In this document: positions 51,639 through 59,213 of the stretch, piece by piece | Layout of the letters: every line of letters starts with the position of its first letter | How positions within the stretch are numbered: position 1 is the first letter of the stretch | Assembly (NCBI GenBank): GCA_965221985.1 | Contig: OZ244928.1 | Coordinates: forward strand, 1,488,001 to 1,552,000 | Direction of reading: 5' to 3' | Origin: J054 sp965221985 | GTDB taxonomy: Bacteria; Pseudomonadota; Gammaproteobacteria; Steroidobacterales; GCA-2729495 | DNA length: 64,000 bases | Position numbers and translations under genes: made by a program | Notes under the pieces: model-generated | The model's database searches: none | Told to the model about the DNA's origin: nothing | What the model saw: the letters and a program-made list of their open reading frames with translations, nothing else

Positions 51639-51693
51639 TGCCGGGGTTAGTGTGAGTACCGATAATCCGGTTAGTCGAAAGGTGGAGACCGGG
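51639..51693 (+). repeat. Rhs tip-junction mini-repeat
   Basis: About 55 bp copy of the sequence encoding GVSVSTDNPVSR-VETG (also at 50302-50357 and 53493-53548). It has only small changes (GAAAGG for GAGAGG). It provides a short patch for recombination between an orphan tip and the main gene. Confidence 0.85.
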
Positions 51694-52140
51694 GATGAGC
51701 TTGCGGAAGACATGGCATACGATCAAAATGGTGTACGTGCGGCTATTCGAGGATTCGGTGATGGCGTGATTTCAATCTTTAAGGGAACTGGCAGAGCCGT
51801 TAGGTTCATTGGGAGAGGCACTGGTATTTTAGGCAAAGAAGAGCTTGCTGACTTTAATCGTGAAGGAGCTATCGTAGACAAGGCCGCTGAAGTGATTTTT
51901 ACAAATGAGGCTGTTCGCAATGAAGTGGCTAGGCAGGCCCTTAACGCAGCTGAAAATATTGACCTTACATCCTATAACATTGGGAGGGCTACAGGCCGTT
52001 TTGTGACTGGAGTTATTCTTTCTCCCTTCGGTTTGGCGGCGGGTATAGGAGACATAACAAATGCGGTTGAAACCGGTATTGATAATGGCTCTCGTCAGCT
52101 TACAGATGAAATTGTTGAAAGTATAGTTTTTGGCGATTAA
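51652..52140 (+). CDS. Orphan Rhs toxin tip 1 (possible pore former)
   Basis: A 162-residue frame that starts with the junction sequence (STDNPVSRKVETGDE) and continues as a new tip: GFGDGVISIFKGTGRAVRFI, GRGTGILGKEELADF, then a Gly/Ala-rich hydrophobic segment FVTGVILSPFGLAAGIGDI near residues 115-140. A stop lies in frame 36 bp before the junction and the only start is GTG at 51652, so the tip looks like a silent cassette rather than a free gene. The hydrophobic hairpin-like segment suggests membrane insertion. The following gene is an integral membrane protein, the usual kind of immunity to pore-forming tips. Confidence 0.65.
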   Translation: MSTDNPVSRKVETGDELAEDMAYDQNGVRAAIRGFGDGVISIFKGTGRAVRFIGRGTGILGKEELADFNREGAIVDKAAEVIFTNEAVRNEVARQALNAAENIDLTSYNIGRATGRFVTGVILSPFGLAAGIGDITNAVETGIDNGSRQLTDEIVESIVFGD

Positions 52141-52153
52141 GTGTAAGGGAGCC

Positions 52154-52507
52154 ATGAAAAATTTTGTAGTGATTGTCGGCCTAAGTATTCTCTATTTTGT
52201 GTTTTGCTTTCTCAGAGAGCAGGCGCCGTTTTTTTTCCTTGTAGTTACGCCAATTATTATCGGGATCGCAGGCTACGAATTGATTAAGGGCCAGCCTCTT
52301 ATAAAAAGGATTTTGGCAGGGATTATTCCGATGATCGCATTGGTTTGGATGTTAATTTTTCTGGACGTAGAGAAAATATTTCGGGTAGCGATAATTCATG
52401 CGATGGTAATTGGGTTGATTGTCGTTCAGGTTTGGGAGATTTTTAGGGGCTGCTTAAGTATGGCAAAGAGAGGACTAATAGATTTGAATATCCTTAAGCG
52501 GGAGTAA
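52154..52507 (+). CDS. Membrane protein, candidate immunity for orphan tip 1
   Basis: ATG at 52154 (GGGAG ahead), 117 residues, 13 bp after the tip. Four hydrophobic helices (NFVVIVGLSILYFVFCFL, FFFLVVTPIIIGIAGYELI, IIPMIALVWMLIFLDV, IIHAMVIGLIVVQVWEIF) fill most of it. Small polytopic immunity proteins usually protect against pore-forming or membrane-active toxins. No named family is recognised. Confidence 0.6.
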   Translation: MKNFVVIVGLSILYFVFCFLREQAPFFFLVVTPIIIGIAGYELIKGQPLIKRILAGIIPMIALVWMLIFLDVEKIFRVAIIHAMVIGLIVVQVWEIFRGCLSMAKRGLIDLNILKRE

Positions 52508-52539
52508 TTGAGCTTCGCGGACTCACAGTTGTCAGAATA

Positions 52540-53564
52540 GCCCCCAGCGGCAACGTTTCCGGCATATTGCCGAGCGTGGCGATGGCACCGATACGACGAT
52601 CTATGTGGGTGGGCTATATGAACAAGTCACCACCACCCGCAGCGGTGCGAGCAGTCCAGAATATCGGCATCACATCAGTGCGGGCACTGAGGTGGTGGCA
52701 ATTCAGACCTATTGGGACACTGCCGGCGATCGAGTCGAGTATTTGCATAAGGATCATGTGGGCTCGGTGACAGCCATCTCTAACGAGGCGACCATTACGA
52801 ATATTGCCTACGACGCCTGGGGCAAGCGCTATGATCCAGCAGACCTGCCCCTGCTTGGTAATCTAGTGCCGGGCAGCTTCTTAAGTCTGGATTTAACCCT
52901 GACTTCACTGACGCGTGGTTTCACTAGCCACGAGCAATTGGAGCACTTGGGGCTGGTGCACATGAATGCCCGGGTATACGACCCGGAGATTGGTCGGTTC
53001 TTATCCCCGGATCCGGTGGTGCAGGATATCTATAGCACGCAGACTATCAATCGTTATAGCTACGTTCGAAACCGGCCGCTGTCGGCGGTGGATCCATCCG
53101 GTGCAATTGACCTTCCGTTCGATACTTTTTTTGAATTTAGTTGGATTGAATTTGTTAAGTGGGCTGCCACCGAAACGATGGATCACTATGTCACTAAATA
53201 TCTTAACGAGCAGCAACAAAAGCAACTGATTAAGCAGTCGAATTATTCGCAAGGCATCGTGCAAAGTATCATGAATGCGGCCGGCATCCCGGGTTTTGGC
53301 ACCTTGCCGAATTTCTCCGATATATTTGAGTTATCGCCGGAGGATTTGATATTGAATATCCAGTCTTCAGGTTCAGGTTTAGGCCGCGGCTCGGGCCGCG
53401 ATGGTGACAGTGGTGCGGCAATTGGCCTGCGACAACTGGCTGGTTTGTTGGGGCGCTTTCATTCAGGCAGTGATGCAGCGGCAAAGGGAGATGCCGGGGT
53501 TAGTGTGAGTACCGATAATCCGGTTAGTCGAGAGGTGGAGACCGGGGAGGGGGCTGAGCGTGCA
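52540..53564 (+). repeat. Rhs C-terminal core, second copy of the duplication
   Basis: Starts at GCCCCCAGCGG, exactly where homology with 49349 begins, and continues to the VETGE junction at 53564. Single-base differences from copy 1 are few and mostly silent, so the duplication is recent or kept identical by recombination. Confidence 0.95.
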
Positions 53565-54020
53565 CAACAGGAGCGAAATGATCAAATGCTTGATGCCTTG
53601 CGACCGTTTGCGGTGGATGGTGACATACGCGGTTTTTGGAATACGGCGAAGGCGTTTGGGGATCCTCTCGCCGAGTTAGCGTTGGACTTCCATGGATCGC
53701 TATATGGCGACTCCGCAGCGACGAGATATGCCATTTCCAAATTGGAGCTAGCTTTTACGGGCGGCGATACGAGGTTAAGTCCTAATGGGCTATTGCAATT
53801 AAAGGAGACCGTAGGTATTGGATTAATTCGTTCTCACTTCCGCGCTCTTCAGGGCGATATTCGAGACAATATAGGCACTCCGGGTGTCCTTAGCGTAGAG
53901 CAAATCGACAGTTATCACTATGATTATTTCGAGTCTATCGGCTTGCGAAGCAGCGCATACGGCGGTAGAGGAGTGCCTGGTAGCTTGTATTGTGCAAAAT
54001 GCGATCCGGTTTCAAATTAG
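52605..54020 (+). CDS. Orphan Rhs core fragment with toxin tip 2
   Basis: A 471-residue frame starting at GTG 52605 (VGGLYEQVTTTRSG), within the duplicated core. It contains the core motif and linker, then a tip from about residue 320 unlike those of the main gene or orphan tip 1. The tip is largely helical (LRPFAVDGDIRGFWNTAKAF, AATRYAISKLELAF) and ends LYCAKCDPVSN with a CxxC pair. It lacks a signal or promoter-like start, so it is probably expressed only after recombination into the main gene, or as a truncated protein. Its immunity gene follows after 10 bp. Confidence 0.7.
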   Translation: MGGLYEQVTTTRSGASSPEYRHHISAGTEVVAIQTYWDTAGDRVEYLHKDHVGSVTAISNEATITNIAYDAWGKRYDPADLPLLGNLVPGSFLSLDLTLTSLTRGFTSHEQLEHLGLVHMNARVYDPEIGRFLSPDPVVQDIYSTQTINRYSYVRNRPLSAVDPSGAIDLPFDTFFEFSWIEFVKWAATETMDHYVTKYLNEQQQKQLIKQSNYSQGIVQSIMNAAGIPGFGTLPNFSDIFELSPEDLILNIQSSGSGLGRGSGRDGDSGAAIGLRQLAGLLGRFHSGSDAAAKGDAGVSVSTDNPVSREVETGEGAERAQQERNDQMLDALRPFAVDGDIRGFWNTAKAFGDPLAELALDFHGSLYGDSAATRYAISKLELAFTGGDTRLSPNGLLQLKETVGIGLIRSHFRALQGDIRDNIGTPGVLSVEQIDSYHYDYFESIGLRSSAYGGRGVPGSLYCAKCDPVSN

Positions 54021-54030
54021 CGAGGTTTCC

Positions 54031-54702
54031 ATGCGGATAGCTATCTCATCAATTGTGAGTAGGGTATTAATTTCTCTAACTTTTCTATTTAGCTCAGGTT
54101 GCTCGGCATCTAACGAGATTAATGAAACAATTTCTATCACAGGAAAGAATTACGGCTATTCAATTCCTTCTAGGTATATAAAGCCACCTAACTCTATCTT
54201 GCAAGTAGATCTAGAGATTGGTGATAAGGGTTCGTCAACGGCGTTACTAATATCAGATATTGAAGATTCGGAGTTAGGTTCTGACTTCTCTGTCTATTTA
54301 CTCCTATTTTATGACAAGTTGTATGAGCAAGAGAAAGTCTTGTTAGACGCTTCAAAGAGTTTTTCTAACAAGTCATTACTGTTGGAGGAGGTTGCCGGCC
54401 TTTATCGCTACCAGCAAGCGCTTGGAGATAGCGTGGCAGATTATTACTTCAGCTTTGACCCAGCATATAGCGAATTGAGTCCTATAGATGGAAGTGATTT
54501 CTATGCGCGAATACAAAACGTTCCTGGGCTTGAAATAGACGGCGTAACTACTTATTCCAAGTCTTCGTGTCAGATACGTAGCGTTTACGATGGGATTTTG
54601 ATCCAAGCTACAATCGTAGATGAAATTTGTATTGCTTCGAATTTAACGAAATTTAAAAAGTTGCAAGACAAGGTAATGGAAAGCTGGAGGAGCGATTCCT
54701 GA
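54031..54702 (+). CDS. Lipoprotein, candidate immunity for toxin tip 2
   Basis: ATG at 54031, 10 bp after the tip-2 stop. The N-terminus is a signal (ISSIVSRVLISLTFLFSSGC) whose lipobox ends at SSGC, and the 223-residue mature chain has beta-like stretches without a named domain. A Cys pair occurs (KSSCQIRS, DEICIAS). Position and type match immunity proteins. It differs in size from the lipoprotein behind the main tip, so the two protect against different toxins. Confidence 0.6.
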   Translation: MRIAISSIVSRVLISLTFLFSSGCSASNEINETISITGKNYGYSIPSRYIKPPNSILQVDLEIGDKGSSTALLISDIEDSELGSDFSVYLLLFYDKLYEQEKVLLDASKSFSNKSLLLEEVAGLYRYQQALGDSVADYYFSFDPAYSELSPIDGSDFYARIQNVPGLEIDGVTTYSKSSCQIRSVYDGILIQATIVDEICIASNLTKFKKLQDKVMESWRSDS

Positions 54703-54727
54703 TACAGCCTATGGGTGATACGGTTTG

Positions 54728-54880
54728 ATGAGTCGATACTCTAGGACGGGCCTACCGGGAGGAGGTACATTTACCGGGGCGTTTACAACCACGGCAGGTT
54801 TTGGTCGAGGCTTGAACCTGTATGACGAAGGCGTTCGCGATCCAGTCGCACTATTATCTGGTTCTGTGGTTGGAAAATAG
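54728..54880 (+). CDS. Short ORF, possible remnant of a further toxin tip
   Basis: A 50-codon frame (MSRYSRTGLPGGGTFTGAFT, then TTAGFGRGLNLYDEGVRDPV and ALLSGSVVGK), too short for a normal gene. It is directly before a membrane protein gene with 3 bp between, the same layout as the tip-immunity pairs upstream. It may be the 3' end of a tip whose 5' part was lost. No RBS is obvious. Confidence 0.35.
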   Translation: MSRYSRTGLPGGGTFTGAFTTTAGFGRGLNLYDEGVRDPVALLSGSVVGK

Positions 54881-54883
54881 TTC

Positions 54884-55198
54884 ATGTCTATGATGATCGT
54901 TTTCGCATGCCCGCACTGCGGAGAAAAAACATTTTCGCTCTTTCGCAAGAGTAGTCTTATTCGTAGGGGCATCCATGAGTGTGAGAATTGTGGGTCCTCA
55001 TGTGAGATATCTTGGTTATTCAAGCTTGTGGCTTCGCTACTGATGGCATTTTTGATGCCTACTCTATTTATTGTTTTTTTCGGAATAAATGGATTCGTTT
55101 TTTCCACGGTGTTGACGACCTTGCTTATTTTGATGATCTATGTTTTTTTAATTTACATAAGTCCGTTAAGAATTGCGCAAAAAGCAGAGGGGAAATGA
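54884..55198 (+). CDS. Zn-ribbon membrane protein, candidate immunity protein
   Basis: A 104-residue protein. CPHC (about residue 9-12) and CENC (about 33-36) form a small zinc ribbon, and two hydrophobic helices follow (LFKLVASLLMAFLMPTLFIV, FVFSTVLTTLLILMIYVFLI). Such ribbon-plus-helix proteins are common behind Rhs tips and have no other name. It overlaps the next gene by 4 bp (ATGA). Confidence 0.55.
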   Translation: MSMMIVFACPHCGEKTFSLFRKSSLIRRGIHECENCGSSCEISWLFKLVASLLMAFLMPTLFIVFFGINGFVFSTVLTTLLILMIYVFLIYISPLRIAQKAEGK

Positions 55199-55608
55199 AC
55201 TACCATTTTCGCAATTTCATCACGCTCTTGGCTCTATTCGCTAGTGCAACTTGCTTTTGTAGCGAAGAGTCGAATGTTGAGCATGCTATGAGAGCGCCGT
55301 TAGTTAATTTATTGGTAGACCCTGACAGATTTTCTGAGCGGCGAGTATCGACAGTCGGTTTTTTGGTTTTTATTGAAAGCGAATCTCGGTTGTATCTTAG
55401 CCCTGATGATGCTCGAATCGGTAATCCACTACATTCTATAAAAGTCGATATCAAGGGCACATCAATCGCTTTGGAAAGATTCAAGTCGGTCAACTTAGAC
55501 TGGGTCTTATTGAGAGGGACTTTTGAAGAAGGAAAATTGTCGAAAATCGATGCTCTTGTTTCTTGGAAGAAGTGGGGGCGAACGGGAAAATGGCCGCCAA
55601 TACCGTAA
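55195..55608 (+). CDS. Exported protein, last gene of the toxin array
   Basis: The start at 55195 overlaps the previous stop. The 137-residue protein has a signal peptide (FITLLALFASATCFCSEE) and a compact, probably beta-rich domain with LVNLLVDPDRFSERRVSTVG and LYLSPDDARIG, resembling small OB-fold-like exported proteins, but no family can be named. The tight overlap with the membrane protein gene suggests a shared function, perhaps immunity. Confidence 0.55.
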   Translation: MNYHFRNFITLLALFASATCFCSEESNVEHAMRAPLVNLLVDPDRFSERRVSTVGFLVFIESESRLYLSPDDARIGNPLHSIKVDIKGTSIALERFKSVNLDWVLLRGTFEEGKLSKIDALVSWKKWGRTGKWPPIP

Positions 55609-55673
55609 CGAAATCAATACAGATGCATGTGGTCTCCGGAGATTTTTTTGCGGCGATGGGTAGAAGTAAATTG

Positions 55674-55827
55674 TAATCCCCACAAAAAACCGCAGGGGTC
55701 ATAATTAGAAAATTCCATTAAACTGAAAGCAAAGGAGTTTTCTATGCGTAAATCTCGATTCAGCGATGGCCAGATTCTGGCAATATTGAAACAGAACGAA
55801 CAAGGGGTATCGGTTTCTGACCTGTGA
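55674..55827 (+). pseudogene. IS3-family orfA remnant
   Basis: A typical IS3-family left end (TGTAATCCCCAC... at about 55672) is followed by a good RBS and ATG at 55744. The 27-codon frame reads MRKSRFSDGQILAILKQNEQ, then GVSVSDL-stop. This is the beginning of an IS407/IS511-type OrfA (HTH_Tnp_1) cut at its first helix. No orfB follows. Confidence 0.7.
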
Positions 55828-55892
55828 CGTCGTCCCAAAAAATCGGCCCGTTTCAAATCAGATTAAACTGCTATGCGAGGTCCTCAAAAAAA

Positions 55893-56072
55893 ACGAGGAG
55901 AAAGGCATGGCAAGGGGCTATTTTTCAGCGCTGTCTCAACGGTGATCTTGGCAGTTAGCATCTGCCGAAACTCGTTGAGATCTTCTTCGCTCTTGATGTT
56001 CTTTGCGGCCGCTTGCGCGATAGCCTGCCTATCCTTACCCGTATCCGGGTTTAATGATAGGTAGTTACACAA
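55893..56072 (-). pseudogene. IS256-family transposase N-terminal remnant
   Basis: On the minus strand a 62-codon frame contains DRQAIAQAAAKNIKSEEDLN, EFRQMLTAKITVETAL, a pattern typical of the start of IS256-family (Mutator) transposases (normally continuing with NAEL-x-x-HLGY). It diverges into unrelated sequence after ETAL. No catalytic domain is present. It lies next to the IS3 remnant. Confidence 0.55.
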
Positions 56073-56670
56073 ATATTTTTACAGTCTCTTTTTTTCTGAT
56101 TTGCCTTAATGAATTCGTAAATTCGGCGGACATTCTTATTCACTTTTGGACACGCTGCACCCACCAAATCGCAGGCTTAATTATCTATAGTGTCCATCAA
56201 ACTCTGGGAACTCCAGTGTTTGCCAGGGATGCAGCTTGATATTCTCGAACTCCAACGCTCAGATAGGCTCGAACAAAGGCTTACTATCACAATCACTCAC
56301 AAAACTGAAAGGGCAGCGCTTCTGCTTCTCCCTGAGGTGAAAGTCTCAAGCCGGGTTTCATACCTCCTTCACTGCAGGTGGCGCTGAGATCAGATGAATT
56401 ACAATTAGGTTTGCCATCGAAATCCCCCGTCATCGTTCCCGCGAGGTGATGCATCACAAATTTGCATTGGTCATTTTGAAAATCCGTGTGTCGGCGGGAT
56501 TTTTGCGGAGAGCGCGGAACAAGGAAATCTCTCCAAGTGGGAGTGGGTTCGCTGAATCCAGGAAGCTGCAACAGCGCGCTTCTGGTGGAGACTAGAGTTG
56601 GATAGGCTTTGCCGTCGTGCGATTTGGAACCCGGAGCCATTGGTACCACCACCGTAAATTTGCCCTTTGC
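56073..56670. other. Decayed intergenic DNA after the toxin array
   Basis: About 600 bp with only short frames (a 119-codon minus-strand frame at 56293-56652 reading MVVPMAPGSKSHDGKAYPTL has no RBS and no family resemblance). It is bounded by the IS256 remnant and the third copy of the ~100-nt repeat and is probably remains of lost mobile DNA. Confidence 0.4.
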
Positions 56671-56775
56671 GGAATTTGGTGCCGGTCATTAGTTTATTAG
56701 TTTTTTTGACTTGGACCTATGAAACTAGTGCCACTGCCAGTGGGCCAGTTATGCAGGGGCTACCCGGTGGTTATC
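56671..56775 (+). repeat. Dispersed ~100-nt repeat, copy 3
   Basis: About 105 bp, practically identical to copy 2 (35179-35282), 21 kb away. It starts GGAATTTGGTGCCGGTCATT and ends GGGGCTACCCGGTGGTTAT, 8 bp before the stop codon of the 56783 LLM gene. Confidence 0.85.
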
Positions 56776-56782
56776 GGTAACG

Positions 56783-57871
56783 CTAGTTTTGCAATGCCGG
56801 AAGAACTTGCTCTCCGATAATTTTCAGACTTTCCATCGGTTCGTCGTGGACGCGTAAACAAAGTTCTGTGAGTCCGTTTCTGGCAAAGGCTTTGTAGCGG
56901 TCAATCTCTTTATCTAGATCGCTTAGGTCGCCGGCTGAGGCGAGGCCTTCGACTAAGCGACTGACTAGGTCGGGTGGCACGCCTTCGATGTTGCCGCTGC
57001 GTGTCCAGAAGGCTTTGCGGAAATTTTCCCAGTTGGCGAGGATGACTTGGACTTCGTCGTCGCCATGACAGAACTTTCTTAGGATGTCTTCCTCTTTGCC
57101 GATCACCGCACCTCGCCAAATGAGTTCCCGGCGGGCTTCCCAGAGTGAGGTCTCTTTGTCGGTCTTGATATGCCAGGCCCAGAAATTGCCGATGCGGAAA
57201 TTCTCACGGGGTGACTCGCGTCTGCTTTGACCCACCGCTACGTTTTCGAGGGCTTCTGGAAGCATATCCACGGTGAAATCGCTGACTTGAATGCCGTCGG
57301 CGAATTCAGCACCCATGCGAATCATTTGTGGGCCGCTGGAACAGCTATATAAGAGTGGGCCGGGGGATTTGGCCCAGGCCATTTGGAAGGGCCGGTTTAT
57401 ATCGAAAATTTCACCGGGATAACCCATGGCGAGTTCGCCGCTGCGGGCTTGGTCGAGAACTTCGAGGCATTCGCGTACGCCGCGTACGCGGCGGTCGGGA
57501 TAGCGGGTGCCTTTTTCCGGGTGGCGTCCGGGCCAGGGGTCCGCGGTGGCGGATGCTTTCCAGCCTATGGCACCGAGTATGCCGCCACCGCCACCCACGG
57601 CGATCATGGCTCGTCCCTTGGCTATTTCGTTTAGCGACAATAAGGCATTGGCCATTTTCAAGGGATGCATTTCCCAGGGGCTTAATGCCAGCGGACCGAG
57701 AATTATTCTCGATGTGGCTTGGGCGGCGGGCGCCAGGGACAAAAAGCAATCCCAATACTGATGGTAGTTCGAGGACCACAGGGCGCGGATTCCCAGCTTC
57801 TCGGCCTCTATCGCCAGTTCGGCGATGGCTGTGGGTGTCATTTCGGGGTCGAGAATAATATCGATGTCCAT
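56783..57871 (-). CDS. LLM-class flavin-dependent oxidoreductase (copy 2)
   Basis: A 362-residue paralogue of the 23365-24381 protein, sharing MDIDIILDPEMTPTAIAELA, the IILGPLALSPWEMHPLKMAN strand and IAVGGGGGIL. It has an ~18-residue insertion after the last motif (about 110-128). Family enzymes oxidise substrates with reduced flavin or F420. No reductase gene is adjacent. Its stop is 8 bp from copy 3 of the ~100-nt repeat. Confidence 0.85.
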   Translation of the reverse strand: MDIDIILDPEMTPTAIAELAIEAEKLGIRALWSSNYHQYWDCFLSLAPAAQATSRIILGPLALSPWEMHPLKMANALLSLNEIAKGRAMIAVGGGGGILGAIGWKASATADPWPGRHPEKGTRYPDRRVRGVRECLEVLDQARSGELAMGYPGEIFDINRPFQMAWAKSPGPLLYSCSSGPQMIRMGAEFADGIQVSDFTVDMLPEALENVAVGQSRRESPRENFRIGNFWAWHIKTDKETSLWEARRELIWRGAVIGKEEDILRKFCHGDDEVQVILANWENFRKAFWTRSGNIEGVPPDLVSRLVEGLASAGDLSDLDKEIDRYKAFARNGLTELCLRVHDEPMESLKIIGEQVLPALQN

Positions 57872-58050
57872 AGGAAGTCCGGAACAAAAGAATGATTATG
57901 CGGTGGGGCGGGCCTAGTAGCAGGCTGGGCGATGGCGGCGCTTACCCTGCGGATGCATGCTGGGTGCCGAGCATCCCCAAACGATCAACTACGCAAGCTA
58001 AGCACGGGCTTAGCACCTTGCTGAAACCCGCGGTATGCTGAGCAGATCGC

Positions 58051-59109
58051 ATGCTTAAACTAATTCTTATTGTCTTTCCGCTCGTTTTTTCCGCCTGGGT
58101 CAGTGCGGCGCCTGGTTTGCCCATGGCAGACTATGACGAGAACCTCTGTATCACGGCACAGCGTATGTTGGTCAATGATCCAGCGATTTCCGTGCGCGTA
58201 CAGCGCGCTCTGGGCAACGGCTTCCATAGTATTCAAATGAGTATTGACGAAGCGGCACGTGAGTTGGTCGTTGCCATGACTTGGGGTGCCGTTGATGTAG
58301 ATGGTGAGGAATTGCGCACCCACGTCGCTTGCAAGATGGTGAATCGCGAGCGGGTCAATGATCAGTTGGGCCTACAACTTTCCGGGCCGCGCCGTGCTTG
58401 CCGCGATATCAATGTGCATAGCTGGTTGCTTGCTTGGCAAAGCCTTAGCGATGATGAACGCGAACGTTATGCTCGCGAGGGTCGGCCGGTTAATTTTGCC
58501 GTTGACGCCGTCCTGGCAAGCGGGGGAGAGTGGCTGCCGGCGGCTTTTGAGGATTACGTGGACAGCAGCGAGACCGCAATGGTTATTCGGGCGCCAACGG
58601 TTCGGGTGCCCTGGGATGTCCAGGAACGTGACTTTTATCAGGGGACTCAACATTGCAAGTTAATTACGCTGGCGGCATTGCGAAGATGGATGCGGGTTGA
58701 CGCATTCGATCAAGAGGCGAGTGCTCTCTCGGCGCCTGCGACTGAATGTCGCGAGCCATCGTCTCTGACGTCCGAGGTAGGTAGTTGTTTGTTCTATTTC
58801 GCGCCGGTTGACGGCTTTTTTTGCCAGGATTATAGCGGTTCAGCCTGGACCGTCGCCTCGGCACAAGCCGAGTGCGCAAAGCGTCATGCCAGCAAAGCAG
58901 CGCTTCGGGCTGCCAAGAATCGCTACGAGGGCACGGGCGGTATTTATCGCCCGCGGGCCTGTGATCAGCGCGACGATGCGCCGGCCATCAGCGGTACCTG
59001 CGTGTTTCATTGCCAGGCGCCGGATGAAACGCTCTGGCATGTCAACGGGCCGGTCGGCGGACCGGTCAACAAAGCCTGTAGCCTGTTCATCGAACGCGGC
59101 GGGCCGTGA
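58051..59109 (+). CDS. Exported Cys-rich protein, paralogue of the 10977 gene product
   Basis: A 352-residue protein with a signal peptide (LKLILIVFPLVFSAWVSA). The first ~200 mature residues follow the Cys pattern of the 10977-11678 protein (LCITAQRM, VACKMV, RACRDI, HCKLITL). The remainder (about 230-352) has at least eight further Cys (ATECREP, GSCLFYF, FFCQDY, RACDQRD, GTCVFHCQ, KACSLF), suggesting a second disulfide-rich module. The function is unknown. The gene precedes the PQQ dehydrogenase by 104 bp on the same strand, and the two may act together in the periplasm. Confidence 0.7.
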   Translation: MLKLILIVFPLVFSAWVSAAPGLPMADYDENLCITAQRMLVNDPAISVRVQRALGNGFHSIQMSIDEAARELVVAMTWGAVDVDGEELRTHVACKMVNRERVNDQLGLQLSGPRRACRDINVHSWLLAWQSLSDDERERYAREGRPVNFAVDAVLASGGEWLPAAFEDYVDSSETAMVIRAPTVRVPWDVQERDFYQGTQHCKLITLAALRRWMRVDAFDQEASALSAPATECREPSSLTSEVGSCLFYFAPVDGFFCQDYSGSAWTVASAQAECAKRHASKAALRAAKNRYEGTGGIYRPRACDQRDDAPAISGTCVFHCQAPDETLWHVNGPVGGPVNKACSLFIERGGP

Positions 59110-59213
59110 TCTGTTGATTATTGCCCGTCGGCGAGCGGCGATAGAAGCGCTGTGTCATACGGTAGAAATAGCAGGACTTTGACAGTGATCACCTAGGCGC
59201 ATACTGTCACGCG

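Noticed and set aside
56293..56652. 119-codon minus-strand frame
   Set aside because: No RBS, no recognisable domain, Pro/Ser/His-rich chance-like composition, and it lies in decayed DNA.
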